Source of the DNA: VXYL01 sp965199945 | Lineage (GTDB): Bacteria; Pseudomonadota; Gammaproteobacteria; Pseudomonadales; Azotimanducaceae | Direction of reading: 5' to 3' | Length of the DNA stretch: 64,000 bases | Assembly: GCA_965199945.1 (NCBI GenBank) | Contig: OZ241354.1 | Span: 1,488,001 to 1,552,000, forward strand | Part shown: in pieces, positions 54,662 through 63,857 of the stretch | How positions within the stretch are numbered: the first letter of the stretch is position 1 | Layout: every line of letters starts with the position of its first letter | Notes under the pieces: model-generated | What the model saw: only the letters and a program-made list of their open reading frames with translations | Told to the model about the DNA's origin: nothing | Database searches by the model: none | Position numbers and translations under genes: made by a program

Positions 54662-57600
54662 CTAGCCGTCGCCGAACCGATACCGCGCCGAGACGCCGTA
54701 GATGCGCGGCTCGGTGAGGAAGTAGTTGCGGAAGAAGCCGGACGTGTCCGACGTGAGGTACTTGCCGGTGACGTTGTCTTCGTCCTGGATGTTGCGCACC
54801 CAGGCCTTGAGCGACCACGGGCCCGTCTCGTAGATGGCCATGGCGTTGTGCTGCGACCAGGCGTCGATCTCGTCGCCCACGGCATTGAACTCCCGGGCGA
54901 AGGATTCGCTCTGCCAGTAGTAGTCCCAGCGCGCCGTCAAGGTGGCACCGGCGCCGACGTTCCATGTGTGCGCCAAGCCGATTCGCGCCGTGTGCTCCGG
55001 CGCGTTCGGCAGCGAATGGCCGTCGAGGTCGGTGGGGATACCGTCCAGCGTCTCGACGCCGGCGGCGTTGAGGAAGTTCCGCGAGAAGTACACGGGAATG
55101 GCCACGCCAGCGCTGTTCGCGGGATACGCCACCGGAATCACCGCCCCGGCCTGCCCAGCGGCCGCAATCAACGCGGCGCTGATCTGCGATTCGCGGGCGA
55201 CGTAGTTGACGCCGGTCAGCGAGCCTGGATCGATGTTGTTGAGCAGGACGTACTCGCTGTTGCCGCCGGTGCGGTTCACCGGGTCCAGCGACTCCGAACC
55301 GTCCACTTCGTTCCCCAGCCAGCCGTAGGAGAAGTCCACGGTCAGGCCCGGCAACGCTTCCGGACGCCACTGCCCTTCGAGCTCCAGCCCGCGCAGATTG
55401 GCGTCGATGTTCTCGTTGATCGACGTGTTGTTGCGGATGCGCGTCGCCTGCAAGCCGACGTAGTCGTAGAGGAAGAACGAGGCGTTGAGCATCAGCCGGC
55501 CGTCCATCAGCAGGCTCTTCGTGCCCACCTCGAAGGCGTTCACTTGCTCGGCGTCGAAGGTGAACGGCGACGTGGCCTGGAACGCCGGCGGAATCGCCGG
55601 ATTGAAGCCGCCGGGCTTGTAGCCGCGGCTGTAGAAGCCGTACAGGAGGGTGTCGTTGGCGAGCCGATAGTCGAAGCCGAGCCGCCCGCTCACTTCGCGC
55701 CAGGACGCATCGCTGGGGCTGCCGGTGACGAAGCGGGTCTCGCCGAAGGCGGGCACCGGCCCCACCGCGGCGGCGATTGCCGTGAACGCGGCAGCGCCGG
55801 CGGCAAGGCCGGGATCGGTTGCGATGCCGGCTGGATTCGTCAGCAGCGTGGCGACCGTGGCCTGCAGCACCGGCGGCAGCGGCAGCGCCGCGATCTGTGC
55901 CGGCACGGCAGCCACCGGCAAGGCGCCGGAGGCGATCGCTGCGCCTAGCTGCTGCGCGGCGCCGACCGCGGCCATCACGCCAATCGCCGTCGCGGCGTTC
56001 TCCGCGTAGACGCCGGTGGCGTTGTGGAACTCGAGCATCCGCGCCGATGCGCCGCTGAGTTCGACCGCCGGATTCGACGCCATGGCGGCCATCTCGGTGA
56101 ACAGCCCGGCGCGCAGCCAGATCGGCTGCGGGCCCAGCAGGCCGCCCAAGGCCGCGCTGGCGTCCGCCGCGTTCAGCAGCACACTGGTGTCGCTGGTGCT
56201 CTTCTCGTCTTCGTTGACGCGCAGCCCGGCGGTGAGGGTGAGGCGGTCGCTCAAGTCGTAGTAGAGCTCGCCGAAGAGCGCGGTGCCTTCCTGCTCGGCG
56301 CCGCCGGCGGGATTGTTGGCGTTCATGAAGAAGCCGGGATAGAGCGGCGCTGGAAAGACCGCCGGCGGCGCCACCGTCGCCAAGTCCAACGTGTTGGCGA
56401 GCACGTAGTAGCCGCCGTAGTTCGTGCCCTCGAACCGGCTCGCGCCGACGAGGAAGTTGAAGGGGCCGTCGAAGCTGGAGTGCAGCTTCGCCTCGACGGT
56501 CCAGAACTCGTTGTCCGAGTCCTGCTGGTCGTACGCGAAGACGCGGTTCTGATGCACCGGCAGGATGCAGCCGCCAGGCACGCCAGCCGTGCCGTCGAGA
56601 AGGTTGCACGTCGCGGACGTCCACTCCTCGCCAGCGCCGCCGGCCGGTTGCGACACGGGCCAGGCGCCGCTGGGGTTGCCCGGGGTGGCGGCCAGAGACG
56701 GGCCGACGTCCATCATGTAGTCCTGCCGCGAGAGATATTCGCCCGTTCGCCGCGCGCCGATGACGCCGAGAGTCAGCTCGTCGAAGTCGTAGTCGAAGCC
56801 GAAGGCCCAGATCGCCTCGTCGTCCTGGAAGACCGGCTCGAAATCCGTGTGCATCTGCCGAAAGCCGTCGATGGGCGGGCGCTGATAGTCGTAGAGCGAA
56901 GGATTGCTGCCGTCGGCACCGAGGGGCAGCGCGCCGGCCAGGGCGGCAAAGATGCCGGCGGTGGTCGCACCGAGGTGCGGCGTGTCGCGGCCGAACGCGT
57001 TCGGCAGACAGCCGGTGGTCGGCAGCGGATTGCGGGCGCACACTTGGTTGGTGATGCGCACCCGGTCGTCGTCTTCCTCGAAGGAACTGAACAGCAGCCA
57101 GGCGTTCGCGTCGTCGTTGATCTGCCATGCGAAGGTCGCGCGCAGCGCCTGCACGTCGCGGCCGTCGACGTCGTCGTCGATGCCGGGCAGCACGCTGCCA
57201 AGGCCGTCGGTCTGGCCGTATGCAAGGTTCTCGATGTAGCCGTCGCGGTCGAGGGAGAAGCCCGACAGGCGCATCGCCACGCGCTCGCCGAGCGGCAGAT
57301 TCACGGCGCCCTTCAGGCGCTGATGCCCGTAGTTGCCGTATTCGACGTCCAGGAAGCCGCTCGTCTCGCGCAGTTCCGGCCCCTTGGTGACGAAGTTGAT
57401 GGCGCCGCCGGTGGCATTGCGTCCGAACAGCGTGCCCTGGGGCCCGCGCAGTATTTCCACGCGCTCCATGTCAAAGAACTCGATGGAGTTCAAGTTCGTC
57501 GGCACGGCGATTTCGTTCAAGTGCAGGGACACGCCGGACTCGCCGGTGCGCCCGATCACCAGATTGCCGATGCCGCGGATGCTGAAGCTCGAACCGCCGA

Positions 57601-57844
57601 AGTTGGTGGCGGTGAACGTCACGTTCGGCGCGTTGAGCTGCAGGTCGGACGGGTTGACGACCTGGCGGTCCTCGAGCGCCGCGCCGCCCACGGCGGTGAC
57701 GGCGATCGGCACGTCTTGAACGCCCTCGGCCACGCGCTGCGCCGTGACCACGAGCTCTTCGATGGGACCGGCTTGTTCTTGCGCGGTTGCCGTGACCGAC
57801 GCAACAAGCAAGCCTGCGAAGGCGACCATGTGGGGGATCTTCAT
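54662..57844 (-). CDS. TonB-dependent receptor
   Basis: A 1060-residue outer-membrane receptor. Signal peptide (1-21, ending ATAQ), TonB box/plug IEELVVTAQRVAEGVQDVPI, FSIRGIGNLVIGRTGESGVS, VEILRGPQGTLFGRNATGGA, then a long barrel with the tail TEPRIYGVSARYRFGDG. It belongs to the large group with the PIAVTAV plug type common in marine and sphingomonad-like bacteria; the substrate is not deducible. An Ala-rich segment at about 620-715 (AAVPAQIAALPLPPVLQATV and neighbours) is unusual for a barrel loop. A -10-like TATACT sits at 57878-57883 on the minus strand. It diverges from the nucleotide-sugar operon. Confidence 0.9.
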   Translation of the reverse strand: MKIPHMVAFAGLLVASVTATAQEQAGPIEELVVTAQRVAEGVQDVPIAVTAVGGAALEDRQVVNPSDLQLNAPNVTFTATNFGGSSFSIRGIGNLVIGRTGESGVSLHLNEIAVPTNLNSIEFFDMERVEILRGPQGTLFGRNATGGAINFVTKGPELRETSGFLDVEYGNYGHQRLKGAVNLPLGERVAMRLSGFSLDRDGYIENLAYGQTDGLGSVLPGIDDDVDGRDVQALRATFAWQINDDANAWLLFSSFEEDDDRVRITNQVCARNPLPTTGCLPNAFGRDTPHLGATTAGIFAALAGALPLGADGSNPSLYDYQRPPIDGFRQMHTDFEPVFQDDEAIWAFGFDYDFDELTLGVIGARRTGEYLSRQDYMMDVGPSLAATPGNPSGAWPVSQPAGGAGEEWTSATCNLLDGTAGVPGGCILPVHQNRVFAYDQQDSDNEFWTVEAKLHSSFDGPFNFLVGASRFEGTNYGGYYVLANTLDLATVAPPAVFPAPLYPGFFMNANNPAGGAEQEGTALFGELYYDLSDRLTLTAGLRVNEDEKSTSDTSVLLNAADASAALGGLLGPQPIWLRAGLFTEMAAMASNPAVELSGASARMLEFHNATGVYAENAATAIGVMAAVGAAQQLGAAIASGALPVAAVPAQIAALPLPPVLQATVATLLTNPAGIATDPGLAAGAAAFTAIAAAVGPVPAFGETRFVTGSPSDASWREVSGRLGFDYRLANDTLLYGFYSRGYKPGGFNPAIPPAFQATSPFTFDAEQVNAFEVGTKSLLMDGRLMLNASFFLYDYVGLQATRIRNNTSINENIDANLRGLELEGQWRPEALPGLTVDFSYGWLGNEVDGSESLDPVNRTGGNSEYVLLNNIDPGSLTGVNYVARESQISAALIAAAGQAGAVIPVAYPANSAGVAIPVYFSRNFLNAAGVETLDGIPTDLDGHSLPNAPEHTARIGLAHTWNVGAGATLTARWDYYWQSESFAREFNAVGDEIDAWSQHNAMAIYETGPWSLKAWVRNIQDEDNVTGKYLTSDTSGFFRNYFLTEPRIYGVSARYRFGDG

Positions 57845-57977
57845 CGAGCCTGCCTCGTGGGTGTGACTTGAGCGGCGAGTATACGCCCGCCGCCAACCTT
57901 GGGAGACGCGGCCTTCCTTGCTCCCCGTCCTTGCGAGGGGGCCAGCCCCTCGCGCTCCCCCGCCGAGGGCTCTTGAG

Positions 57978-57983
57978 TAGAAT
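57978..57983 (+). promoter_or_regulatory. -10 hexamer TAGAAT for the nucleotide-sugar operon
   Basis: TAGAAT is followed by CGCGCC and then ATG 57990. The same CGCGCC 6-base spacing occurs between TATACT and the sufB ATG. This is a likely leaderless promoter; the -35 is not obvious. Confidence 0.5.
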
Positions 57984-57989
57984 CGCGCC

Positions 57990-59285
57990 ATGGCTGCCCT
58001 GCAACCGCTCGCCAGCCCCGGCGCTCCCGGCGAAGGCACCGTCGTCGGCGTTCTCGGCCTCGGCTACGTCGGGCTGCCGCTCGCCGTGGAGTTCGGCAAG
58101 CGCTTCGCCACCCGCGGCTTCGACGTCGATTCGCGCCGCATCGCCGAGCTCCAAGCCGGACGCGACGCCACCCGCGAGCTCGCCGAAGCAGAGATCGCCG
58201 CGGCGACGCGGCTCGTCTTCCGCGAGCGCATCGACGCGCTGCGCGGCTGCGATGTCTTCGTGGTGGCGGTTCCCACGCCCATCGACGACGAAAAGCGCCC
58301 GGATCTCTCCGCCCTGCAGGATGCCAGCCGCCTCGTCGGCCAGGTAATCCAACGCGGCAACGTCGTGGTATTCGAGTCCACCGTCTATCCGGGGGCGACC
58401 GAAGAGGTGGCCGTGCCGCTGGTGGAGGCGGAGTCCGGGCTGGTCTGCAATCGCGATTTCTTCGCCGGCTACAGCCCGGAACGCATCAACCCAGGCGACA
58501 AGGAGCACCGTCTGCCGGACGTGGTGAAGATCACCGCCGGCTCCACCCCCGAGACAGCGGCTTTTGTGGACGCCCTCTATCGGCGCATCGTCGCGGCCGG
58601 CACGCACTCCGCGCCGGACATTCGAACCGCCGAAGCCGCCAAGGTGATCGAGAACATCCAGCGCGACCTGAACATCGCCCTGGTGAACGAGTTCGCCATG
58701 ATTTTCAATCGCCTTGGCCTCGACACGGAAGCGGTGCTGCAGGCCGCCGGCAGCAAGTGGAACTTCCAAGCCTTTCGTCCGGGGCTGGTCGGCGGGCATT
58801 GCATCGGCGTGGACCCCTACTACCTCGCCGCCAAGGCGCAGGCCGCCGGCTGCAACCCGGAATTGCTCCTCGCCGGACGGCGCATCAACGACGGCATGCC
58901 CCGCTACGTGGCCGAACGGCTCGAAGAGCGGATGGCCCGGGCGTCCATCGCCGTCGCCGGGGCGCGGATTCTGGTGATGGGTCTTGCGTTCAAGGAGAAC
59001 TGCGCGGACGTGCGCAACACCAAGGTGGCGGACGTGATCGCCGCCCTGCGCGAGCGCGGCGCAAGGGTGGACGTGTTCGACCCGTGCGTGGATGCGGACT
59101 CGGTGGACGAGAATCTGCTGGCCATGCCGGCGCCGGGGGTCTACGACGCGGTGCTGGTGGCGGTGGCGCACGATGCCTTCCGGGAGCTCGGCGCGGCGCG
59201 CATCCGCGCCTTCGGCAAGCCGCGCAGCGTGGTCTTCGACGTGAAGCATCTGCTGCCGGCCGGCGCGGTGGACGGACGCCTGTAG
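57990..59285 (+). CDS. UDP-N-acetylhexosamine 6-dehydrogenase (TviB/WbpA type)
   Basis: A 431-residue UDP-glucose/GDP-mannose dehydrogenase family protein. NAD-binding GLGYVGLPLAVEFGKRF, VAVPTPIDDEKRPDLSAL, ESTVYPGATEEV, catalytic Lys region AKVIENIQRDLNIALVNEF, catalytic Cys in GGHCIGVDPYYLAAKA and the C-terminal GLAFKENCADVRNTK are all intact. The sequence is closest in style to TviB/WbpA enzymes that oxidise UDP-GlcNAc to the uronic acid for surface polysaccharides. It is the first gene of a three-gene operon with two epimerases. Confidence 0.88.
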   Translation: MAALQPLASPGAPGEGTVVGVLGLGYVGLPLAVEFGKRFATRGFDVDSRRIAELQAGRDATRELAEAEIAAATRLVFRERIDALRGCDVFVVAVPTPIDDEKRPDLSALQDASRLVGQVIQRGNVVVFESTVYPGATEEVAVPLVEAESGLVCNRDFFAGYSPERINPGDKEHRLPDVVKITAGSTPETAAFVDALYRRIVAAGTHSAPDIRTAEAAKVIENIQRDLNIALVNEFAMIFNRLGLDTEAVLQAAGSKWNFQAFRPGLVGGHCIGVDPYYLAAKAQAAGCNPELLLAGRRINDGMPRYVAERLEERMARASIAVAGARILVMGLAFKENCADVRNTKVADVIAALRERGARVDVFDPCVDADSVDENLLAMPAPGVYDAVLVAVAHDAFRELGAARIRAFGKPRSVVFDVKHLLPAGAVDGRL

Positions 59286-60293
59286 GTGCGCACCGTGGTC
59301 ACCGGCGCCGCCGGCTTCATCGGCTCGTTCGTCGCCGAGCGGCTGCTCGAACGCGGCGACGCCGTGCTCGGCATCGACAACTTAAGCGACTACTACGACC
59401 CGCGGCTCAAGCGCGCACGGCTGGAGCGGCTGACGCCGCACCAGGGGTTCACGTTCGCGCAGATCGACGTCGCGGACCAGGGCGCGGTGGACGACGCCCT
59501 GCGCGGCCACCGTCCGCAGCGCATCGTCCACTTGGCGGCCCAGGCAGGCGTGCGCCACTCCATCGCCAATCCCCGCGCCTACGTCGATGCCAACGTCGCC
59601 GGGTTCTTGAGCATCCTCGAAGCGGCGCGCGCGTGGCGCGTGGAGCATCTGGTCTACGCCTCGAGCAGCGCCGTCTACGGCGGCAACGAGACGCTGCCCT
59701 TCGCCGTCTCCGACAATGTCGACCGCCCGCTTTCCATGTACGCCGCCACCAAGAAGTGCAACGAACTGATGGCGCATGCGTACAGCCATCTGCACGGGCT
59801 GCCGACGACCGGCTTGCGCTTCTTCACCGTCTACGGGCCCTGGGGCCGGCCGGACATGGCGCTGTTCGTGTTCGCGCGCAAGATTCTCGCCGACGAACCC
59901 ATCGACCTGTTCAACCACGGCCGCCACCGCCGCGACTTCACCTACATCGACGACATCGTGGAGGGCATTCTGCGCGTGCTGGCCCGTCCGCCTGCGCCGA
60001 GTGCGGAGGGCGGCGCTACCGTTCCCTACCGCATCTACAACATCGGCCGCGGCGAACCAGTGGAACTGCTGCGCTTCGTCGAACTGATCGAAGAGTACCT
60101 CGGCCGGCGGGCAAGGAGAAATCCGCTGCCGCTGCAGCCTGGCGACGTGCCCGATTCACACGCGGACGTGGCGCCGCTCGCGGCGGACTTCGACTTCCGC
60201 CCGCAGACGCCAGTGGAGGTCGGCGTCGAGCGATTCGTCGCCTGGTATCGGGACTACTACGCCGCCGGGAAGCAGGCAGGCGGCCCAGAGTGA
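59286..60293 (+). CDS. NAD-dependent nucleotide-sugar epimerase, uronate 4-epimerase-like
   Basis: A 335-residue extended SDR: GAAGFIGSFVAERLLERGD, HLAAQAGVRHSIANPRAYVD, SSSAVYGGNETLPF, catalytic Tyr/Lys in SMYAATKKCNELMA, FFTVYGPWGRPDMALFVFAR and HRRDFTYIDDIVEGI. This pattern fits UDP-glucuronate (or UDP-GlcNAcA) 4-epimerases such as WbpP/CapI/TviC relatives. It starts at GTG 59286, directly after the stop of the dehydrogenase gene. Together the two would yield a 4-epimerised uronic sugar donor, a likely capsule or O-antigen precursor. Confidence 0.87.
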   Translation: MRTVVTGAAGFIGSFVAERLLERGDAVLGIDNLSDYYDPRLKRARLERLTPHQGFTFAQIDVADQGAVDDALRGHRPQRIVHLAAQAGVRHSIANPRAYVDANVAGFLSILEAARAWRVEHLVYASSSAVYGGNETLPFAVSDNVDRPLSMYAATKKCNELMAHAYSHLHGLPTTGLRFFTVYGPWGRPDMALFVFARKILADEPIDLFNHGRHRRDFTYIDDIVEGILRVLARPPAPSAEGGATVPYRIYNIGRGEPVELLRFVELIEEYLGRRARRNPLPLQPGDVPDSHADVAPLAADFDFRPQTPVEVGVERFVAWYRDYYAAGKQAGGPE

Positions 60294-61303
60294 AGGTTCT
60301 GGTCACCGGCGGCGCCGGCTACATCGGCAGCCACACGGCCATCGAGCTGCTTGGCGCTGGACACGAACCGACGCTCCTCGACGATTTCTCGAACTCGTCG
60401 CCCGGCGTTCTGAAGGCGTTGCGCGTCGTCGCCAACCGCGACGTTCGATGCGTGCAGGCGGACATCCGCGACGGTGAACGCCTCGACGCCGTCTTCGCCG
60501 CCGGGCGCTTCGACGCCGTGGTGCATTTTGCGGCATTGAAGTCGGTTTCCGAGTCCACCGCCGAACCGCTGCGCTACTACGAAACCAACGTGGCCGGCAC
60601 GGCGACTGTGCTGCAGGCGATGGCGCGCCATGCGGTGAAGACCATCGTCTTCAGCTCGTCGGCGACCGTCTACGGCGCGTCTGCCGCGATGCCGCTGACC
60701 GAGGACAGCCCGCTGGCGCCGTCGAACCCCTACGGACGCAGCAAGCAGATGGCCGAACAGATGCTGCGCGATGTCCACGACGCCGACCCGCAGTGGCGCA
60801 TTTCCATCCTGCGCTACTTCAACCCGGTGGGCGCCCACCCAAGCGGCCATCTCGGCGAAGCGCCGCTGCGGGCCGCCCCGAATCTGCTGCCGGTCATCGC
60901 TCAGGTGGCAGCCGGCCAACGCGAGCGGCTGGAGGTCTACGGCGACGATTATCCGACGCGGGACGGCACCTGCATCCGCGACTACGTTCACGTCCTGGAC
61001 ATCGCCAGCGGACACGTCGACGCCCTGGCGCACTTGAACGCCGGGGCACGTTTCGCCGTCCACAACTTGGGCACCGGCCACGGCCACAGCGTTCTCGACG
61101 TGGTCCGCGCCTTCGAGCAGGCCAGCGGGCGGCGCGTTCCGTTTCGCATCGTCGGGCGACGCCCCGGCGACGTGCCGGCATCCTACGCCGACGCGCGCCG
61201 CGCCAACGACGAACTCGGCTGGCGGGCGGTCCACGACTTGCCGCGCATGTGCGAAGACGCTTGGCGATGGCAGTCGTCGCACCCGAACGGTTTCGACGCA
61301 TGA
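60290..61303 (+). CDS. galE: UDP-glucose 4-epimerase
   Basis: A 337-residue GalE: GGAGYIGSHTAIELLGAGH, VHFAALKSVSESTAEPLRYY, SSSATVYGASAAMPLTED, catalytic PYGRSKQMAEQ, ILRYFNPVGAHPSGHLGE and DGTCIRDYVHVLDIA. GTG 60290 overlaps the upstream stop as GTGA, so the three sugar genes are translationally coupled. It supplies UDP-galactose (or GalNAc) for surface polysaccharide. Confidence 0.92.
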   Translation: MKVLVTGGAGYIGSHTAIELLGAGHEPTLLDDFSNSSPGVLKALRVVANRDVRCVQADIRDGERLDAVFAAGRFDAVVHFAALKSVSESTAEPLRYYETNVAGTATVLQAMARHAVKTIVFSSSATVYGASAAMPLTEDSPLAPSNPYGRSKQMAEQMLRDVHDADPQWRISILRYFNPVGAHPSGHLGEAPLRAAPNLLPVIAQVAAGQRERLEVYGDDYPTRDGTCIRDYVHVLDIASGHVDALAHLNAGARFAVHNLGTGHGHSVLDVVRAFEQASGRRVPFRIVGRRPGDVPASYADARRANDELGWRAVHDLPRMCEDAWRWQSSHPNGFDA

Positions 61304-61340
61304 ACACGCAGCCGCACAGAGTGCGCGGCCTGCAACGGGT

Positions 61341-61733
61341 CTACGCGAAGAACTTGAGCAGCATGAACAGGAGCGTGGCGGTGGCGATTTGCGAAACGAC
61401 GATGCGCACCGTCAACTGGTTCTTCAGGATCGCCAGATCGGCCTTGGTGGCGAACTTGCGGTCCATCTCCTCGCGCAGTTCCGCGAACTTACGGTCCATC
61501 TCTTCCCGCAGTTCCTCGAACTTGCCCCGCAGTTCCTCGAACTTGCCCCACAGCTCCTTGAACTTGCCCTCGAGCGCCTTGAACTCGCCGCGCAGTTCCC
61601 TGAAATCTTCCTTGCTGACCGGATCGCCAGCGGCACCGTTGATCGCCCGGACGATGGCTTTCGCCTGGGACGGCTCGACGCCCGCCGACTCGAGGTCGGC
61701 GATGGTGGCGGCAGTGTCGATTGCGTAGGGCAT
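61341..61733 (-). CDS. Small coiled-coil protein with C-terminal membrane anchor, paralogue 1 (longest)
   Basis: A 130-residue protein: N-terminal helical domain (MPYAIDTAATIADLESAGVE, then PSQAKAIVRAINGAAGDPVS), a coiled coil built from 7- and 11-residue units (GKFEELR, EEMDRKFAELR) and a C-terminal hydrophobic tail (VVSQIATATLLFMLLKFFA) likely to sit in the membrane. The architecture resembles DUF1640/CCDC90-type proteins. The function is unknown. Two shorter paralogues follow at 63068 and 63547; they differ by loss of about 14 and 25 coil residues. An IS481 element lies just upstream of its promoter. Confidence 0.75.
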   Translation of the reverse strand: MPYAIDTAATIADLESAGVEPSQAKAIVRAINGAAGDPVSKEDFRELRGEFKALEGKFKELWGKFEELRGKFEELREEMDRKFAELREEMDRKFATKADLAILKNQLTVRIVVSQIATATLLFMLLKFFA

Positions 61734-61740
61734 GAGAGCC

Positions 61741-61769
61741 AATCTGCCCTCGCCCGCATGGCTTGTCAA
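61741..61769 (-). promoter_or_regulatory. Promoter of coiled-coil paralogue 1
   Basis: On the minus strand TTGACA (61764-61769) and CAGATT (61741-61746) are separated by 17 bases, with ATG 7 bases beyond the -10. The same arrangement is conserved in front of all three paralogues. Confidence 0.6.
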
Positions 61770-61774
61770 GCACG

Positions 61775-62939
61775 TGTACTGGTTCACTACTTCTGGCACT
61801 GGGGCTAGGCAGCCTCCTGAGCGACAAGGTACTCGCTGGGGGTGAGGTAGTCGAGGGCGGAATGGGGCCGCTGGTAGTTGTAGAAGAACTCGTACTGGAG
61901 GAGCCTGGCGGAGACGGCCTGGACGGTGAGTTCGCAGTCGAGGAAGTTCCAGAACTCGATGCGGGCGGTTCGGTTGGCGCGTTCGACGCAGCCGTTCCAC
62001 TGCGGGCGGCGCGGCGGCAGGACGTGGAGTTCGATGCCGAGCTCCCGGCATGCGTCCTCGAACTCGGCCATGAACTCGCTGCCGCCGTCGACCTGGACGG
62101 ACCGCAGGGGCACGGGGAGGGCTTCGACAACGTCGTCGAGGAAGCGCCTGGCGTTGAAGGCGGTGGCGCGGGAGAAGACGCGGGCGACCATGAAGCGGCT
62201 GGCCGGGCAGACGGCGCGGAACTCCTTGATGGTCTGCCCGTCCCGGGAGAAGGTCATGTGGTCGATCTGGACGAGCTGGCCGGGGCGCCGGGGCCTGGCG
62301 CCGTACTTCCAGCGCTGCGCCCAGCCGTTGAACTTGCGGCGGCGCCTGGGCTGGAGGCGGCCCTCGCAGACGCTGGCGCGGGGCACGCGGCCGTCGGCGA
62401 TGGCGCGCGAGAGGATGCGCCCGACGGTGGACACGCTCAGGCGCCGGCCCTTGCGTTCGAGCATGCGCTGGATCGGCGCCTTGCCCATGAACGGGTGCTT
62501 GCGGCGCAGGTCCATGACGGCTTTCGCGTCGCCCGGCCTGTACGACGGGCGGCGGACGCGGCGCGGGCGGGTGGACTCCGGCTCGAGGCCGCGCTGGCCG
62601 CGCGCGGCCAGCGCGGCCTTCCACCGGAACACGGTGCGGCGGCTGACGCCGATCTCCTCCAGGGCGGCCTGCTCGGCGCAGCCGGCGGCGCGCAGCGCCT
62701 CGAAGCGGCGGATGGCCAGCAGGCGTCCGCGGGCCTGCTCCGACAGCTCGGCGTCGTCCACCTTGAAGCTGCGGTACGATCGCGTCCGCATGGACTCGAT
62801 GTTCATGGTTCGGTTCCTTCAGTGGGTTCGCGTTCACCGAAGGCTACCCGAACCGGCTCCGGCGGCGGTCATTCCGCCGTCGGCGCCGCGCTCAGCCGGT
62901 CATGGCCGCCACAGTGCCAAATCTATCTGAGCCGGCACA
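61775..62939 (-). mobile_element. IS481-family insertion sequence
   Basis: A 1165-bp element. Imperfect terminal inverted repeats: TGTACTGGTTCAC...TGGCACTG on the left against TGTGCCGGCTCAG...TGGCACTG read from the right. GCACG occurs on both sides (61770-61774 and 62940-62944), a 5-bp target duplication. One transposase gene is on the minus strand. It inserted 1 base upstream of the -35 box of the coiled-coil gene, leaving that promoter whole. Confidence 0.85.
61805..62806 (-). CDS. IS481-family transposase
   Basis: A 333-residue transposase with an N-terminal helix-turn-helix (ALEEIGVSRRTVFRWKAALA) and an rve DDE core: LVQIDHMTFSRDGQTIKEF (first Asp), SVQVDGGSEFMAEFED (second Asp) and RPQWNGCVERANRTARIEFW (Glu). 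The C-terminal FFYNYQRPHSALDYLTPSEY is typical of IS481. The frame is complete, so the element may be active. ATG 62806 is assigned; a downstream ATG at 62791 is an alternative. Confidence 0.9.
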   Translation of the reverse strand: MNIESMRTRSYRSFKVDDAELSEQARGRLLAIRRFEALRAAGCAEQAALEEIGVSRRTVFRWKAALAARGQRGLEPESTRPRRVRRPSYRPGDAKAVMDLRRKHPFMGKAPIQRMLERKGRRLSVSTVGRILSRAIADGRVPRASVCEGRLQPRRRRKFNGWAQRWKYGARPRRPGQLVQIDHMTFSRDGQTIKEFRAVCPASRFMVARVFSRATAFNARRFLDDVVEALPVPLRSVQVDGGSEFMAEFEDACRELGIELHVLPPRRPQWNGCVERANRTARIEFWNFLDCELTVQAVSARLLQYEFFYNYQRPHSALDYLTPSEYLVAQEAA

Positions 62940-63067
62940 GCACGGCGGATGTGCAGATGTGGAAGATCGACGGGGTTGCCGCCGGTTGGAGTACAGAGAA
63001 GGAGGTCGCCGGTTCAGATTTCCGCGGCCCACCAGCAAGGAACAGCAGTCCTCGCCTGCGTGGTGCT

Positions 63068-63418
63068 CTACGCGAAGAACTTGAGCAGCATGAACAGCAA
63101 GGTGGCGGTTGCGATTTGCGAGACGATGATGCGGGTCGTTAATTGATTCTTCAGGATCGCGAGATCGGCCTTGGTGGCGAACTTGCGGTCCATTTCGTCG
63201 CGCAGTTCCGCGAACCTGCGGTCCATCTCCTCGCGCAGTTCCGCGAACTTTCCTTCGAGTGCCTTGAACTCGCCGCGCAGCTCCTTGAAATCTTCTTTGC
63301 TGACCGGATCGCCAGCGGCGCCGTTGATCGCCCGGACGATGGCCTTCGCCTGGGAGGGCTCGACGCCCGCCGACTCGAGGTCGGCGATGGTTGCGGCAGT
63401 GTCGATTGCGTAGGGCAT
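63068..63418 (-). CDS. Small coiled-coil protein with membrane anchor, paralogue 2
   Basis: 116 residues, the same N-terminal domain and C-terminal anchor as paralogue 1 (IVSQIATATLLFMLLKFFA), but with a coil shorter by about 14 residues (two heptads). Its own promoter lies at 63425-63453. The 5' flank resembles that of paralogues 1 and 3, which marks the three as tandem duplicates. Confidence 0.75.
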   Translation of the reverse strand: MPYAIDTAATIADLESAGVEPSQAKAIVRAINGAAGDPVSKEDFKELRGEFKALEGKFAELREEMDRRFAELRDEMDRKFATKADLAILKNQLTTRIIVSQIATATLLFMLLKFFA

Positions 63419-63424
63419 GAAACC

Positions 63425-63453
63425 AATCTGCCCTCGCCCGCATGGCTTGTCAA
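63425..63453 (-). promoter_or_regulatory. Promoter of coiled-coil paralogue 2
   Basis: TTGACA (63448-63453), 17-base spacer, CAGATT (63425-63430), then 6 bases to ATG 63418. It is nearly identical to the other two paralogue promoters. Confidence 0.6.
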
Positions 63454-63546
63454 GGCGCATCGCTCACGACCGCGCATGTGCAAGTCGCCGCGTTGGATTT
63501 CGATGCTCCGCCAGCACGGAACGACCGTCGTCGCCTGCGTGGCGCT

Positions 63547-63822
63547 CTACGCGAAGAACTTGAGCAGCAAGAACAGCAGCGTGGCGGTGGCGACTTGCGA
63601 GACGACGATGCGGGTCGTCAACTGATTCTTCAGGATCGCCAGATCGGCCTTGGTGGCGAACTTGCGGTCCATCTCATCGCGCAGTTCCTTGAGGTCTGCC
63701 TTGCTGGCCGGATCGCCAGCGGCGCCGTTGATCGCCCGCACGATCGCCTTCGCCTGGGACGGCTCGACGCCCGCCGATTCGAGGTCGGCGATGGTGGCGG
63801 CAGTGTCGATTGCGTAGGACAT
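63547..63822 (-). CDS. Small coiled-coil protein with membrane anchor, paralogue 3 (shortest)
   Basis: 91 residues with the same N-terminal domain and hydrophobic tail (VVSQVATATLLFLLLKFFA) and only one 11-residue coil unit left (KELRDEMDRKFATKADLAIL). ATG 63822 matches the starts of its paralogues; upstream in-frame codons to 63906 include the promoter and are not credible. Confidence 0.72.
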   Translation of the reverse strand: MSYAIDTAATIADLESAGVEPSQAKAIVRAINGAAGDPASKADLKELRDEMDRKFATKADLAILKNQLTTRIVVSQVATATLLFLLLKFFA

Positions 63823-63828
63823 GAAGCC

Positions 63829-63857
63829 AATCTGCCCCTGCCCGCTTGGCTTGTCAA
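63829..63857 (-). promoter_or_regulatory. Promoter of coiled-coil paralogue 3
   Basis: TTGACA (63852-63857), 17 bases, CAGATT (63829-63834), 6 bases, ATG 63822. Conservation of box sequence and spacing in three copies supports real promoter function for a leaderless message. Confidence 0.6.
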
